Assembly: GCA_016197205.1 (NCBI GenBank)
Contig: JACPWG010000087.1
Coordinates: 1-64,000 of the forward strand
Reading direction: 5' to 3'
DNA from: Planctomycetota bacterium
GTDB lineage: Bacteria > Planctomycetota > MHYJ01 > WSZJ01 > JACPWG01
DNA length: 64,000 bases
Below, in pieces: positions 17,193 to 26,264 of this stretch (its first letter is position 1; each line of letters begins with the position of its first letter). The position numbers were made by a program, and so were the translations under genes. Below the pieces are notes generated by a model. The model worked only from the letters and a program-made list of their open reading frames with translations, was not told the DNA's origin and did not search any database.

Positions 17193-19049
17193 TCAAGCTC
17201 GCGGCGATGCCGCCGCGTGCGCCGGCGTCGCGGCGCACCCCGCCTTCGCGCGCGTCAGCCGGATCCGCACCAACTCCACGGGACCCGAAATCCCCTTCAG
17301 CGTCGTGTGGAACCGCTCCGTGCTCGGGCCGAACTCCCCGAGGACCAAGGCCACGTCGCGCCGGTCGGCCAGGGAGGCGGTGAGCACGAGGTCCTCTCCT
17401 TCGCTCTGCGCCTGCGCGCGCGCCGCGAGGTTCACCGTCGTGCCGAAATAATCCAAGACCCCCGCGGTCGACACGGCAATGCACGGTCCGGAGTGGGCGC
17501 CGATCTTCACGTGGAAGCACGGGGCACCTTCCTTGCCGACCGGCTCCCGGGCGGAGTCGAGCTGGATCTCGCATGCGGCCCGCGCCGCGTCCGCGGGCGC
17601 GCTGAACACGGCCATCACCGCGTCCCCCATGGTCTTCACGACCGAGCCCCGGTTCCGCTCGATCCGGTCGCGCATGAAAACGAAGTGGTCCCGGACCAGC
17701 TTGTAGGCCCGCGCGTCGCCACATTCTTCGTACAGCGCGGTCGAGCCCTTCAGGTCGCTGAAGAGGAACGAGAGGTTGCGGATGGACATGTCCATGCCCG
17801 GGGACAAGGCCTCGCTCGAGAACAGGTTTCGGAACTCCGGCAGCGTCGTGACGTAGGCCGCCGAGACGCCGGCGTCGCTCCAGTCCTCCCGCTCGACCCG
17901 AAAGAGCGCCTCGTCCGCGGCCTCGTTCGTGAGGGTGAGCGACACGCGTCCGGCGCCGCACTCGACCGAGCGCGGCTCCAGGGCGTCCCCCTTACGCGCG
18001 ATGTGCACCGGCCCGGCCTCGCCGTCGCGTGCGATCAGGTGTCCCTCCGCCTTCTTGACCGCGCGCACGTGGAAATGACCGGTCGGCAGCTCCAGTTCGA
18101 CCGTGCGACGCTCCCCCGGCCGCAGCAACTGCTGCAGCAGAATGTGGGGCGTGTTCCGCGGCCCGCCGATGCAGTACGTCTTTGCCCGCGTGCGGCGGAT
18201 CGACGGATGGACCGAAAATCTCACTTCGACCGACCGGTCGAAATCCGGCTTGAAGCCGACGTTTCAGGTGTCGCACGAGGACTCGCGCGTCAGCTCGGAC
18301 AGCGCGCCTTTCGTCGCGCGCGCCCCACGGCAGGACGGGCAGAGCACGGCGTAGGCGAGCTCGAGGAGGCCCGCGCTCGTGGCGTAGAGCATGGTGCGGA
18401 GCAGGACGAGGCGGTCGAGCTTCCACGCGTCCGCCAGTTCGTTCGGGCGCATGCGGAGGACCTGCTCCTCGGGACCGTCGCGCAGGTGCCGGATCAGCCG
18501 GTCGCGCGCGTCCGCCGGCACGGGGGTCTGCGCGAGGGCGGCGACGGCCTCTTCCAGGGCCGCTTCGTCCACCGACGCGTGGCCCGTTCGCCTCGGGTAG
18601 GGGCAGGCCGTTTCTCCCCGGAGATAGCGCTCCCAGCCGCGGCAGACCTCGAGCATGCCGCTCAGCTCGCGCTCCGCGAACGAGCGCGCCGCGAGCCAGC
18701 CGAACGCTCCGCGCGGCTGGATGTCGGCGAAGATCGCGACGCGCGTCTTGTCGCCGGCAGGCTCGAGCCGCGCGCCGCCGTGGATCTCGCGAAACGGCCC
18801 ATTCTCGAAAAGCCGCTGCACCCGATAGCCTTGCGGCTCGACCCACTCGAACGGCTGTTCCTGCCAGCGAAGCGTCAGCCCGAACTTCTTCACGCTCGCC
18901 AGCGTCCGGACGGTACCGTCGGGCCGGGGGTGGAACTCGTACTCGACCTCCGGCAGCCCCGCCTCGCGATTGAGCGAGTCGGTCTGGGCGATCAGGTTCC
19001 AGTAGTCGCGTGGGGCGCCCGCGAATTCCCCGCTCTTTTCATACCGCAT
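17193..19049 (-). CDS. DUF5939-type class III adenylate/guanylate cyclase, candidate selenoprotein (TGA at 18266-18264)
   Basis: Predicted cyclic-nucleotide synthase, about 618 residues read through one TGA. Residues 1-150 are a START/SRPBCC-like domain (FGLTLRWQEQPFEWVEP). Residues 150-330 are DUF5939-like with a cysteine pair CPSCRGA, followed 14 residues after its end by SSCDT-TGA-NVGFKPDFDRSVEV. Relatives have a second CxxC at this spot, so the TGA (codon 262) replaces its last Cys. The frame continues without shift into the cyclase homology domain, with LSFLFSDLKGSTALYEECG (metal Asp), VVKTMGDAVMAVFS and GTTVNLAARAQ. A 7-bp stem TTCGACC/GGTCGAA with loop GGTC (minus 18242-18225) begins 21 nt after the TGA. 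Family call firm; Sec reading inferred. Confidence 0.82.
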
Positions 19050-19186
19050 GGTCGTTATCCGGTGTCTTTCCGTTTCTCAAAGTGGTGGAGCGTGTTCACC
19101 CCACCACGAGTCCTCAGCGTCTCTGCGCCGCTGCGTTTCGTAAGCCCCTTCTTCGGCCACAGCCCTGACACTTCGTAGCGCGCCCC

Positions 19187-20701
19187 TCACCTAAACGCCA
19201 TCGTCATTCTCGCCTCGCACCCGAGCCCCGTCTCCATCACGTCCTCCAGTCCCAGCTCGAGCGTCCCCGCCTCAGCGCCGCGCACGACCGCCTCGGCCAC
19301 ACGCACGTAGCGTCCGTCCAGGATCGTCCCACGCAGCCGATGCGGCGGCGGCGGCACCACCTGGCCGACCCCGCCGACCTTCACCACCGCCACGCCCGGC
19401 GCGACCGGGAGCGGGTTCTGCGCGCCGGCCGCGTCCAGCACGCCCACGCGCACGGTGACGAGCGGACCGATCGACGCCTCCATGTCGGCGGACTCGAAGG
19501 CGAACCTCGCGTCTCCCGCGCAGCAGGCCGGCGGCCCGAGCCGCGTGGCGGCGGCTACCTCCGCCCCGTCGGCCTCCGGACCTTCGCCGCCGCCGGGGAC
19601 TCGACGAACGACCTCCGCAAGCCGCTTCCGCACGCGATGCACGTAGTTATTCACCTGCGAAACGGTGATGCCGAACCGCTTCGCGATTTCTTCCTGGCCG
19701 GGCGGGGCGTCGCCGCCCGCGAACGCGACGGCCTCGAAGACCTGCCAGGCCGCGGACGCCCGCTGCCGATCCAGGACCTCCTGCCAGGTCTCGGCGAGCG
19801 CGTGCGAAAGCCGCCAGCGCCACATCGAGCACTCGAGCTGCGCGTCCGGCTCCGCGTCCGGCGGCGCGGCGGCCTGCTCTTCCGCCGCCGGGGTCATCGG
19901 CTCCATCACGCGCGCGAGGTGCCGGTCGCGCCACCGGATGGCGAAGTGATGGACCGCGCCCGCGAGGTAGTGCCGGAATCTGGAGCCGAGGTTCGGGTCG
20001 TAGTGCGCAAGCGAATTCTGGACGACGGCATCGGCGAAGAAATCGCTGGTGACGTTCTCGGCGGTTTCTCGGTCGAACCGGAAGCGGCGGACGACCAGCT
20101 CGCGTACCGGGATCCAGTAGGCATCGACCAGGGCGGACGCGGTCGGCTTGACCTCCGGGTCGGCAAGTCGTCCGAGCACGCGCACCCAGGACGCGCGGGT
20201 GGCGAGCGGCCAGAGGATGCCCGAGCGGCGGGCGGGGAGGCCCGCGACCATCCGACTAAGGTGAGAGGCCGCGTCCTCCGTGCGGGCCGCGGCGAGGTGC
20301 TCCTCGACCTTTTCGAAATCTCCCTGGCACTGCGGGAAGCGACTCACAAGCTGCTTCATGGCTTCGGCGCGCCGTGCCGCGCCGAGGATGGCGGTCGGCT
20401 CGCCGGCCGTGTCGCCCGTGGTGAGGAGCGCGAAGAGACGCGAAAGGAGGAGGCCGACGAGCAGGTCCGCGAGCGCATCCGCGGCCTCGGCGGGGCGGCC
20501 CGACTCCAGGCGGCGAGTCGCGGTCTCCCACGTGTCCACGTACTGCCCGCCCGCGGCCCGAAGCTCGGCGAGCAACCGACGCGCAGCGTCGGCGCCAAAC
20601 TCGTCGTTCGAGGCTTTCGCAGCGGACTCCGGGCGCAGGATGCGGGCGACGTCCCACAGCCGTCGCCGGACGCGGTCTTCGCCGTTCGCGGCATCGTCCA
20701 T
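19187..20701 (-). CDS. ECF-like RNA polymerase sigma factor with long N- and C-terminal extensions
   Basis: Likely transcription regulator, about 504 residues, far longer than ordinary ECF factors (~190). I use ATG 20701 (MDDAANGEDRV), since the 43 residues upstream are translated repeat DNA. Residues 1-160 are a helical domain of unknown function. Region 2-like sequence is VDAYWIPVRELVVRRFRFDR followed by NLGSRFRHYLAGAVHHF. Region 4-like sequence is GQEEIAKRFGITVSQVNNYV, a helix-turn-helix. The C-terminal ~140 residues contain a beta-rich part, VTVRVGVLDAAGAQNPLPVA, perhaps a sensor. Layout resembles planctomycete ECF-type factors. No anti-sigma gene is adjacent. Confidence 0.75.
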   Translation of the reverse strand: MDDAANGEDRVRRRLWDVARILRPESAAKASNDEFGADAARRLLAELRAAGGQYVDTWETATRRLESGRPAEAADALADLLVGLLLSRLFALLTTGDTAGEPTAILGAARRAEAMKQLVSRFPQCQGDFEKVEEHLAAARTEDAASHLSRMVAGLPARRSGILWPLATRASWVRVLGRLADPEVKPTASALVDAYWIPVRELVVRRFRFDRETAENVTSDFFADAVVQNSLAHYDPNLGSRFRHYLAGAVHHFAIRWRDRHLARVMEPMTPAAEEQAAAPPDAEPDAQLECSMWRWRLSHALAETWQEVLDRQRASAAWQVFEAVAFAGGDAPPGQEEIAKRFGITVSQVNNYVHRVRKRLAEVVRRVPGGGEGPEADGAEVAAATRLGPPACCAGDARFAFESADMEASIGPLVTVRVGVLDAAGAQNPLPVAPGVAVVKVGGVGQVVPPPPHRLRGTILDGRYVRVAEAVVRGAEAGTLELGLEDVMETGLGCEARMTMAFR

Positions 20702-21083
20702 CCGAAGCGGGCCTCCGCTGGGAGTTCGGGGCCTTTGAGGAAGAAGAGAGGGACGAGCCACCGAAGACGCCGAAAACGCCGAAGGAGAGGAGGCCGCTCG
20801 CGGTGGTTCAAGCGTTTCAGCGGCGGACATCGTGAGTGTGGTCGCTCTCTCGTGCGCTGCACCATTCTAGCGGACCCCGCCGAGGAAGGGAAACATCTTC
20901 GAAGCTCGGACCGGCGTCCTGGCCGCCTCGCATTTTTTTCGTGAGAGCGTCTGCGGGCCAGCGCCATAAGCCCGTGGAGAGGGAAGGAAAAGAGGGATGC
21001 CCGAGAGAGACGGAAGAACGAAAACGACCGGAAACGGATGGGACAAAAGGTTTTACAGGTTTGCAAGCAGAGGAGATTGGACC
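20702..21083. other. Divergent intergenic region between sigma factor and pilin genes
   Basis: No gene seen. 20750-20795 carries CCACCGAAGACGCCGAAAAC, a relative of the 57-bp repeat core at 3205. The 5' leader of the pilin gene is in the right half, with AGAGGAGATT just before its start. I could not assign a promoter with confidence. Confidence 0.5.
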
Positions 21084-21329
21084 ATGAATGCACGCAAGAT
21101 GTTCGGTCGGCAGCTTGGCAAGTCCCGCGCCCAGGCCATGACGGAGTACATCATCATCGTGTCCCTGGTGGCGATCGGGTGCCTGGCCGTGGTGACCGCC
21201 TTCGGGACCCGGGTCGCCAACCTCTTCCGGCGCTCGACCGACGCGCTGAACAAGGGGAAGGTGACCCTGAACGAAACGGTCGAAGCGGGCGCCTACGAAG
21301 GCCTCGACAAAGGCGCGGGCCTGAAGTAG
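21084..21329 (+). CDS. Flp-type pilin-like protein
   Basis: Probable structural subunit of a tight-adherence type pilus. ATG 21084 follows AGAGGAGA by 7 nt. The product is about 81 residues. A basic leader (MNARKMFGRQLGKSRAQ) precedes AMTEYIIIVSLVAIGCLAVV, a hydrophobic helix with the conserved Glu one residue before Tyr, as in Flp pilins processed by prepilin peptidase. The C-terminal 40 residues are hydrophilic (NLFRRSTDALNKGKV). It ends in a strong terminator 37 nt later, so it is likely a highly expressed single gene. The first ~70 residues are clearly paralogous to the protein at 61598. No tad assembly genes are in the window. Confidence 0.87.
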   Translation: MNARKMFGRQLGKSRAQAMTEYIIIVSLVAIGCLAVVTAFGTRVANLFRRSTDALNKGKVTLNETVEAGAYEGLDKGAGLK

Positions 21330-21365
21330 GCGGGCGCGCCCGCCCGGTCTCCCGAAATGCAGCCC

Positions 21366-21399
21366 GGGGCCCCGCGCAAGCGGGGCCCCGCTTTTTTTT
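21366..21399 (+). terminator. Rho-independent terminator after the pilin gene
   Basis: GGGGCCCCGC-GCAA-GCGGGGCCCC followed by CTTTTTTTT: a 10-bp GC stem, 4-nt loop and T tract, 37 nt after the pilin stop. Confidence 0.93.
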
Positions 21400-21466
21400 C
21401 TCGCTGCTCGTTTCGATCCTGCGACGGGCCGATGCGGCCAGCCCTTGCAAGGTGGGAGGAACTACT

Positions 21467-21886
21467 CTACTCCGGCGAGACGGAGCATCGATCGCCAGAG
21501 TGCGAGAAACGACGAACTCCCCAGTTTTCTCCTCTGCCGGCCACGAGCCCTTGTGGTGCAGGGCTTCCGCCTTCGCGCGCCGCGCTTCGGTGGACGAGTG
21601 CGCCCTGCACCGCCGGGACAACCCGGGTAGAAATCACCGAGCCGGTAGGGTGCGGGCGCAGCTCTTGGTGACATGCGGGAGGTGCTTCTGACCTTCCGTG
21701 GCCGAGCGGGTGCAGTGCGGACCCGACCACATCAAGGTCGACGCAGACGACCATTCGTCCTTCGGCGGCCATCCGATGGACGACGACTGCTAAGGTTGTG
21801 GTTCGGCCCACCCCACCCTTGACCGCACAAGAGGCAACCACCGGGGGCAAGGGGCCGTGGGGGTCATTCGGGGACGGCGTGGGGCT
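21467..21886 (-). pseudogene. KGGVGR-type ParA/MinD-like ATPase, N-terminal fragment
   Basis: VASCAVKGGVGRTTTLAVVV is a deviant Walker A of the KGGVGR-variant ParA-like ATPases, followed by GRMVVCVDLDVVGSALHPLG (Walker A'/B-like strand). After about 50 residues homology ends and the frame reads through repeat DNA that includes the GTGCAGGGCTTCCGCC palindrome at 21551. It lies in the same frame as the upstream gene, separated by one TGA (21889-21887). The two could once have been one protein, with the TGA a nonsense change. The ATPase cannot be complete. Confidence 0.7.
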
Positions 21887-22582
21887 TCAATCTGCGAACG
21901 GCGGGCGGGAACCGGTCCACGGTCTTGTGCAGTTGAGGCTTGCCACGCTGCGACCGGTTGCGGCGTCGAGCCCTTCGGAGATCAGGGTAGGAAGCATGGG
22001 GTGGATGGCGTTCCAGGGCGTCGTGTCTGAATTGATCCGCATCGTCAGATCTTCTCCGGGGCGCAGCTCCGCGCGGGCGTGCTCGAGCGCGACCTCGCGA
22101 AGGTCCTCGCGCCGTCGAATCCGATCGATCGCGCCGAGGAGCAGATAAGCGACAGAATGAGTCGGCCTGGCATTGCAGGCTTGGGAGACGGGCAGCACCG
22201 CGTCCTCGTACTTGTGCGTCGCCAGGAGAAAGCAGCCCGTGCGCAGCCGTTCCTGCCAGAAAGCCTCGAGCATGCGCACCATCTCCACGGGAGGTGCGTA
22301 CCGGGGACCGTCCGGGAAGACCCACAACTCCTGCCCTTGCTGCTCGGGCAGCGTGGGAGTGATCGCCGAGTAGTCCCCGACGGCGAGAAGGAAATTGAAC
22401 TCCTCCTGGCCCAGGATCCGTGCCCGGTGCTCCCCGGTCGACCGAGGATCGCCGCCGGACCAGATCGAGGGACGGCCGTCCTCCTCCTCGACCCGGAACA
22501 CAGGGGCGACCATGGCCGGTTTCCCCATGTCGGACAGCCGGCCCACGTAGGCGATGAGTTCGATGCGGTGGTCAACCTTCAA
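21887..22582 (-). CDS. Unknown protein of lower-GC island, probably part of a decayed gene
   Basis: About 231 residues from TTG 22582; no family recognised. The frame is open upstream to about 22610, where TAG replaces a codon that is CAG in the homologous segment at 25990. The true N-terminus is therefore probably lost. Recognisable segments are RIELIAYVGRLSDMGKPAMV, acidic RVEEEDGRPS and a C-terminal half with regular helices (DLREVALEHARAELRPGEDL). The N-terminal TQLGDRTLK...IELIAYV matches the TRLGDRTLKLYRCIELIAYV segment in 25720-26116. Downstream, in frame after TGA, is the KGGVGR ATPase fragment. Confidence 0.5.
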   Translation of the reverse strand: MKVDHRIELIAYVGRLSDMGKPAMVAPVFRVEEEDGRPSIWSGGDPRSTGEHRARILGQEEFNFLLAVGDYSAITPTLPEQQGQELWVFPDGPRYAPPVEMVRMLEAFWQERLRTGCFLLATHKYEDAVLPVSQACNARPTHSVAYLLLGAIDRIRRREDLREVALEHARAELRPGEDLTMRINSDTTPWNAIHPMLPTLISEGLDAATGRSVASLNCTRPWTGSRPPFAD

Positions 22583-22757
22583 GGTCCGGTCTCCAAGTTG
22601 AGTCCGTGCCTACGGCCAAACCCTACGGCGTCACTCCGCGGTTGCGGTCCCCACGCAACCATATGGAGGGTGCGGAAGACGCTCGCGCTACTGGGCCAGG
22701 GGGTTGGGGAAGCCATAGTCGCCCTGTGATAGAATTAGGACTCCATGAGTCCTAACT

Positions 22758-22996
22758 CTACAGAGCGGCCCGCGCCCCCAGAAATCGTCTCCGGCTCACG
22801 TCGATGCGTCCCAACCGCAGCGGAATCGCGTCCTCCCCCTGCGAGTCGACTTCCACCACTCGCCCCCCGTCGATGAGGACCTGGGAGGCGACGCCCTTCC
22901 GCGCATGCACGACCGCGGTGCCGTTGCGCAGCTCGACCGGGAAGGGAACGGCCACGCGGTGGGCGCCGTCCGCGGAGACCGCGACCGACAGACCCT
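22758..22996 (-). pseudogene. Duplicated C-terminal fragment of the secreted protein gene at 26265
   Basis: LSVAVSADGAHR, then PFPVELRNGTAVVHARKGVA and QVLIDGGRVVEVDSQGEDA, match the last ~60 codons of the 26265-28817 gene at about 88% by eye at DNA level. The stop codon of the full gene is lost and the frame reads on to 22758. Both copies are followed on the minus strand by a TRLGDRTLK-type gene, so a segment was duplicated, with 23.0-25.7 kb now between the copies. Confidence 0.85.
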
Positions 22997-23029
22997 CGAT
23001 TCCCCTGCATCTCCGTGCACGCAGTTCTC

Positions 23030-24403
23030 CTACCGATTGTCAGCCCCCTCCACGTCTCCGTCGTCAACCCGATCGTACACCTCCTCGATGTATTCCTGGT
23101 CGTCAGCCGACATGCTAACACTCTCCCGGTACTCAAGGGCCTCCGGCTCGGCCTTGTACTTGACCTCGCCGTGATTCTCTTTCACAATCTGCGCAATCGT
23201 GTCGAGCGAAACCTTGAAGAACTCCTTTCGCAGATTTACCTTGTTGAGCCGACTTTTGTGCAGCCCCTTGTGTAGCGCATTCTCCAGTGCGGGGGCATCG
23301 TTGGACGCGATCATGAAGTGGACATCGAAGGGGAACGGCACCGAGGCATCCCCGAGCTCATCGATGCGCTCTTGAGGATCGAGTCTGCGCGTCATCCCTA
23401 CCTTGAACACTTCGGGCCCAAACGAACCGATGTTCGAGATCACATAGACGTTCCCGGCTTTGGTAAGCCGTGCCTGTGAGACGGCCGGAGTGAGCGCGTC
23501 TACTCTCTCCGTCAGCCTCGCGTTCTCGGCGTCGAGAACCTGCATCTCTGCGGCGTACCTCGCATCGACTTGGGCAAGAGCTCGCTCCCGCTCGGCGGCG
23601 GCAAGGTGGGCCATCTCGGCGCGGACCCGTTCGACCTCTGCCAAGTGCTTGCCTTCGACCTCAGCCACGGCGCGGGCCGTGGCCTCCTGCCCCCGCCTTG
23701 CATCCTGCAGTTCCTTTTCCAGCTTCTGCTTCTCACGCTCCCGTTGCAGTTCCTCGCGCATGCGCGCCCGTATCTCGGCCTGCTCCTCACGCGCAACTGC
23801 GATGCGAACCACCTCCTCATACTCATGGCGCAGGTTCGCCACGAGGCCGGACTCTTCATCAGGCCTCACGGGAAGCCCGATCCCCCGACAACGCTCGACG
23901 ACGTCGAGCAGCCGCTGCTTGCAGCTAGCCAAATTGTTCTGGTTCAGCGAGGAGCTGATCCACTTAAGGCTCTCTTTCAGGTAGCGGGATCCCAGTTCAC
24001 TCGCCCGCTGGTCAAGCTCCGCCTGCCTTGTAGCCTGTAGGTTGCGGTCAAGTTCGAGCTTGCGAGACGCGACGTCCAGGTTAACGAGATCCTGCTTGAG
24101 GATTTCGTTCTCGGCCTGCAGATCATGATAGGTCGCAGCGCGCGCCTCAAACTCACTGCGGGAGGCCTCCAGCCGTCGAGAGTCTTCGTCAACTTGCTTC
24201 CGGCGGGCCTTCACCTGTCGATCTTCCTCGCCGATCGCGCGCTGCTTCTCCACGAGGTCCTTCAGCTCGGATTCCATGCGCCGTCGGTCAGATTCTAGGC
24301 CTCCCGCCAGCATGTTCAGCCGACGCCGCTTGTGCTCCGTAATCAGGAAGGCGATGGCCCCCACGCCGAGAGAGGCTAGGATGAATCCGGCCATGAAGCC
24401 CAT
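23030..24403 (-). CDS. Membrane-anchored coiled-coil DUF4041/T5orf172 (GIY-YIG-like) protein
   Basis: About 457 residues. An N-terminal helix GFMAGFILASLGVGAIAFLI is followed by a long charged coiled coil (about 25-150), a DUF4041-like segment (SRYLKESLKWISSSLNQNNL), a second coiled coil (about 215-310) and a C-terminal T5orf172 domain. That domain reads NVYVISNIGSFGPEVFKVGM and TRRLDPQERIDELGDASVPF, a GIY-YIG-type nuclease fold. Such proteins are frequent near phage-defence genes, but their activity is not established here. It lies 3 nt after the zinc-ribbon gene 24407-25084, so the two form an operon. GC content is visibly lower than the neighbours, consistent with transfer. Confidence 0.85.
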   Translation of the reverse strand: MGFMAGFILASLGVGAIAFLITEHKRRRLNMLAGGLESDRRRMESELKDLVEKQRAIGEEDRQVKARRKQVDEDSRRLEASRSEFEARAATYHDLQAENEILKQDLVNLDVASRKLELDRNLQATRQAELDQRASELGSRYLKESLKWISSSLNQNNLASCKQRLLDVVERCRGIGLPVRPDEESGLVANLRHEYEEVVRIAVAREEQAEIRARMREELQREREKQKLEKELQDARRGQEATARAVAEVEGKHLAEVERVRAEMAHLAAAERERALAQVDARYAAEMQVLDAENARLTERVDALTPAVSQARLTKAGNVYVISNIGSFGPEVFKVGMTRRLDPQERIDELGDASVPFPFDVHFMIASNDAPALENALHKGLHKSRLNKVNLRKEFFKVSLDTIAQIVKENHGEVKYKAEPEALEYRESVSMSADDQEYIEEVYDRVDDGDVEGADNR

Positions 24404-24406
24404 TCG

Positions 24407-25084
24407 TCACCTCGGCGCTGCCGCAGTCTCAGCCTGCGGCAAGAACACGAACTGCACTTTGGAGTGGCACTTCGGACACGTCTGGTGCAAGAGCAGACGT
24501 CCCTTGGCTCCCTTGGCCACCAAGCCGCACCTCGGGCACTTGGCGGGGACCAAGCTATCCATCCGTGTGCGGAGCTGCAGGCGATAGGACCCTCCCTCCG
24601 GCGTGCGCAAGAGAATGCCAAAGTGGTCCCAGGACTCCGCCATCGCCCGCCACTCGTCCTGGTCTCCCCCGAGCCGCTGGCGCAGCTCGTCCTGCCTGGT
24701 GTTGGGGTTCTGCTCCACATGGGTCCAGAGCCGATGCGCCTCCCAGAGCTTCTGTCGGGCGGTGGCAAGGCGGGCATCCAAGTCATCCGAAGCGAGCTTG
24801 TCGATCCGCTTCTGCTTCTTGAGCAGAGTGCCAAGCGTTTCCAGGCTTGCCAAATGCAGGAAGGGTGGGGCGTATTTCAGAACGAGATCGATTGCCTCGA
24901 CGCTTCGAAATTCCCGTTCCTCGTACTTGCTCTCGTACTGCATCATCCCGTCAACAAACGCCCACGAGTCCATTGACCACTCGATGGCCTCACGATACCG
25001 TCCCACCTCTCTTGCGGCGAGCGCCGCCTTCATGCGGGAGTAGTACTCTGTTTTGTGGGTTTCCAGTTCGGCCTTTGTCGCCAC
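24407..25084 (-). CDS. Unknown helical protein with C-terminal zinc ribbon, partner of the T5orf172 gene
   Basis: About 225 residues from GTG 25084, preceded by a purine-rich GGAGGGGGGAAGG. Longer upstream frames are not supported. Mostly helical (TEYYSRMKAALAAREVGRYR); the C-terminus has CPRCGLVAKGAKGRLLLHQT then CPKCHSKVQFVF, a four-cysteine zinc ribbon. The order helical repeat-like domain plus zinc ribbon could bind nucleic acid or the partner protein. Its stop is 3 nt from the start of the DUF4041/T5orf172 gene, implying joint function. The family is not one I recognise. Confidence 0.75.
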   Translation of the reverse strand: MATKAELETHKTEYYSRMKAALAAREVGRYREAIEWSMDSWAFVDGMMQYESKYEEREFRSVEAIDLVLKYAPPFLHLASLETLGTLLKKQKRIDKLASDDLDARLATARQKLWEAHRLWTHVEQNPNTRQDELRQRLGGDQDEWRAMAESWDHFGILLRTPEGGSYRLQLRTRMDSLVPAKCPRCGLVAKGAKGRLLLHQTCPKCHSKVQFVFLPQAETAAAPR

Positions 25085-25099
25085 GACCTTCCCCCCCTC

Positions 25100-25232
25100 C
25101 TTCCACGAACACTGCTGGAGAGACGTGGAAAAACACTGCCAGAGGTGCCATGCGGCCGCGGGCGATCTTGCGCTTGCCGGAGAGAATCTCGGAGATGGTG
25201 GAGATGGCCAGCCCCGAGCCTCGTGCCACCTA
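25100..25232 (-). pseudogene. HigA-like XRE antitoxin, C-terminal fragment
   Basis: GLAISTISEILSGKRKIARG followed by MAPLAVFFHVSPAVFVEG matches the recognition helix and end of HigA-type antitoxins (usual end HVSPAVFL). No N-terminal half is present in any frame upstream. It abuts the start of the zinc-ribbon gene, so it may have driven or donated its leader. No toxin gene is visible. Confidence 0.75.
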
Positions 25233-25234
25233 GG

Positions 25235-25719
25235 GATAGGACTTTCAATCCGGAGTCTAACCGGACGGTGTCCCCGGAAACAAGGGAAAACTCCTCCGCC
25301 CGACTCGGCTCCCGGGGCTTGGCCCACGCCCGCCCCGCAGGCAACGGGGTACGGAAAGGCGCATGCACATGTGTCGCGTGCGGCGTTTCTTCGCTCAGCT
25401 CCCCAGCTTTGAGACGCGACGAGGGCAGTCCGCAACATCCGCCGGGAAAAGGCCTCTCGCGAGGGACGGATCCCGCCCCCCGTGAGGATCGTTCGCCTGA
25501 TTCTCGGCAATAGGCCGCAGAAGCCCGTCGACGACCCCGGGCTCCGTGATGACGAGACCTCCACCACCGGAGTCCGGCATCGGTGACAGAGCATCGGGTC
25601 CACCTCGAAATTCCGGCGCAGCGCCCTCCCTCCTTCGCTCCCGCTTCCGCGGGAGCAACGGAGCGCGGGCTGCCCAGGTCGCTTTGCGTTTTCGCACGAA
25701 CTCGCCCTCCGGGGGCTCC
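25235..25719. other. Unassigned DNA in the accessory island
   Basis: Several short overlapping frames on both strands, none with recognisable domains or good ribosome sites. Probably decayed coding DNA. Confidence 0.4.
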
Positions 25720-26258
25720 GCTACAGTCGTCGACGACGATTTGGCGGCGGCGACTCCCGCCACCGCGGCTCCCTTTGCAACCGACCCGCCCTTTCCGGCC
25801 CGCAACCCATCCCACCTTCGTCTGAACCTATTCGGGTAAGCGCCGTAGTGCAGGTTGCAATGCCTACTGGAAGCGTGTCCAGGGCCAAACCGTCCTCATC
25901 ACCGACCCGTGTCACCCCTATTGCGGTTGGTCGATAGCTTACGTACGCGATCAGCTCGATGCAGCGGTAAAGCTTCAAGGTCCGGTCTCCAAGGCGAGTC
26001 CATGCCTGCGGACAAACCACCCAGGAGTGCGAGTACAAGCAGCACCTCAGGTCGCCGACCGCCTGAAACGACGGCAAAGATAAGAGTGTCGACACGACTT
26101 CGCCGGCCCGACGCATCCAAGTCCCGGAACTTCGATGTCCTGGGACATGGCTCGAGGGAGATCGCGGCGGCTCGCAGGTCCAGCCGCATCTTGAAGCGGC
26201 TTTCCCAGGTCCGCGTCAGCGCGTCCGTCGGCGACATGGCCGCGACCGGGTGGTCCAT
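25720..26258 (-). pseudogene. Second, frameshifted copy of the TRLGDRTLK-type gene
   Basis: TRLGDRTLKLYRCIELIAYV (frame of 25720-26116) aligns with the start of the 21887-22582 gene, after which homology fades. An upstream part in another frame begins MDHPVAAMSPTDALTRTWES at 26258. The frames switch near 26080-26110. It sits 7 nt downstream of the secreted-protein gene stop, as its relative does near 22.7 kb. Function unknown. Confidence 0.55.
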
Positions 26259-26264
26259 GTTTCC

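Noticed and set aside
5934..18266. Genome-wide recoding of TGA (for example to Cys, Trp or Gly)
   Set aside because: TGA ends many intact genes at expected family lengths, including coupled ATGA junctions, so only specific TGAs are read through.
21887..21889. Fourth selenocysteine TGA, between the unknown 231-residue frame and the KGGVGR ATPase fragment
   Set aside because: Not at a cysteine position, and the ATPase is truncated; a nonsense change or a true stop is more likely.
22735..23136. 133-codon minus-strand frame
   Set aside because: Arg/Gly-rich shadow of the duplicated C-terminal fragment, which makes sense in another frame.
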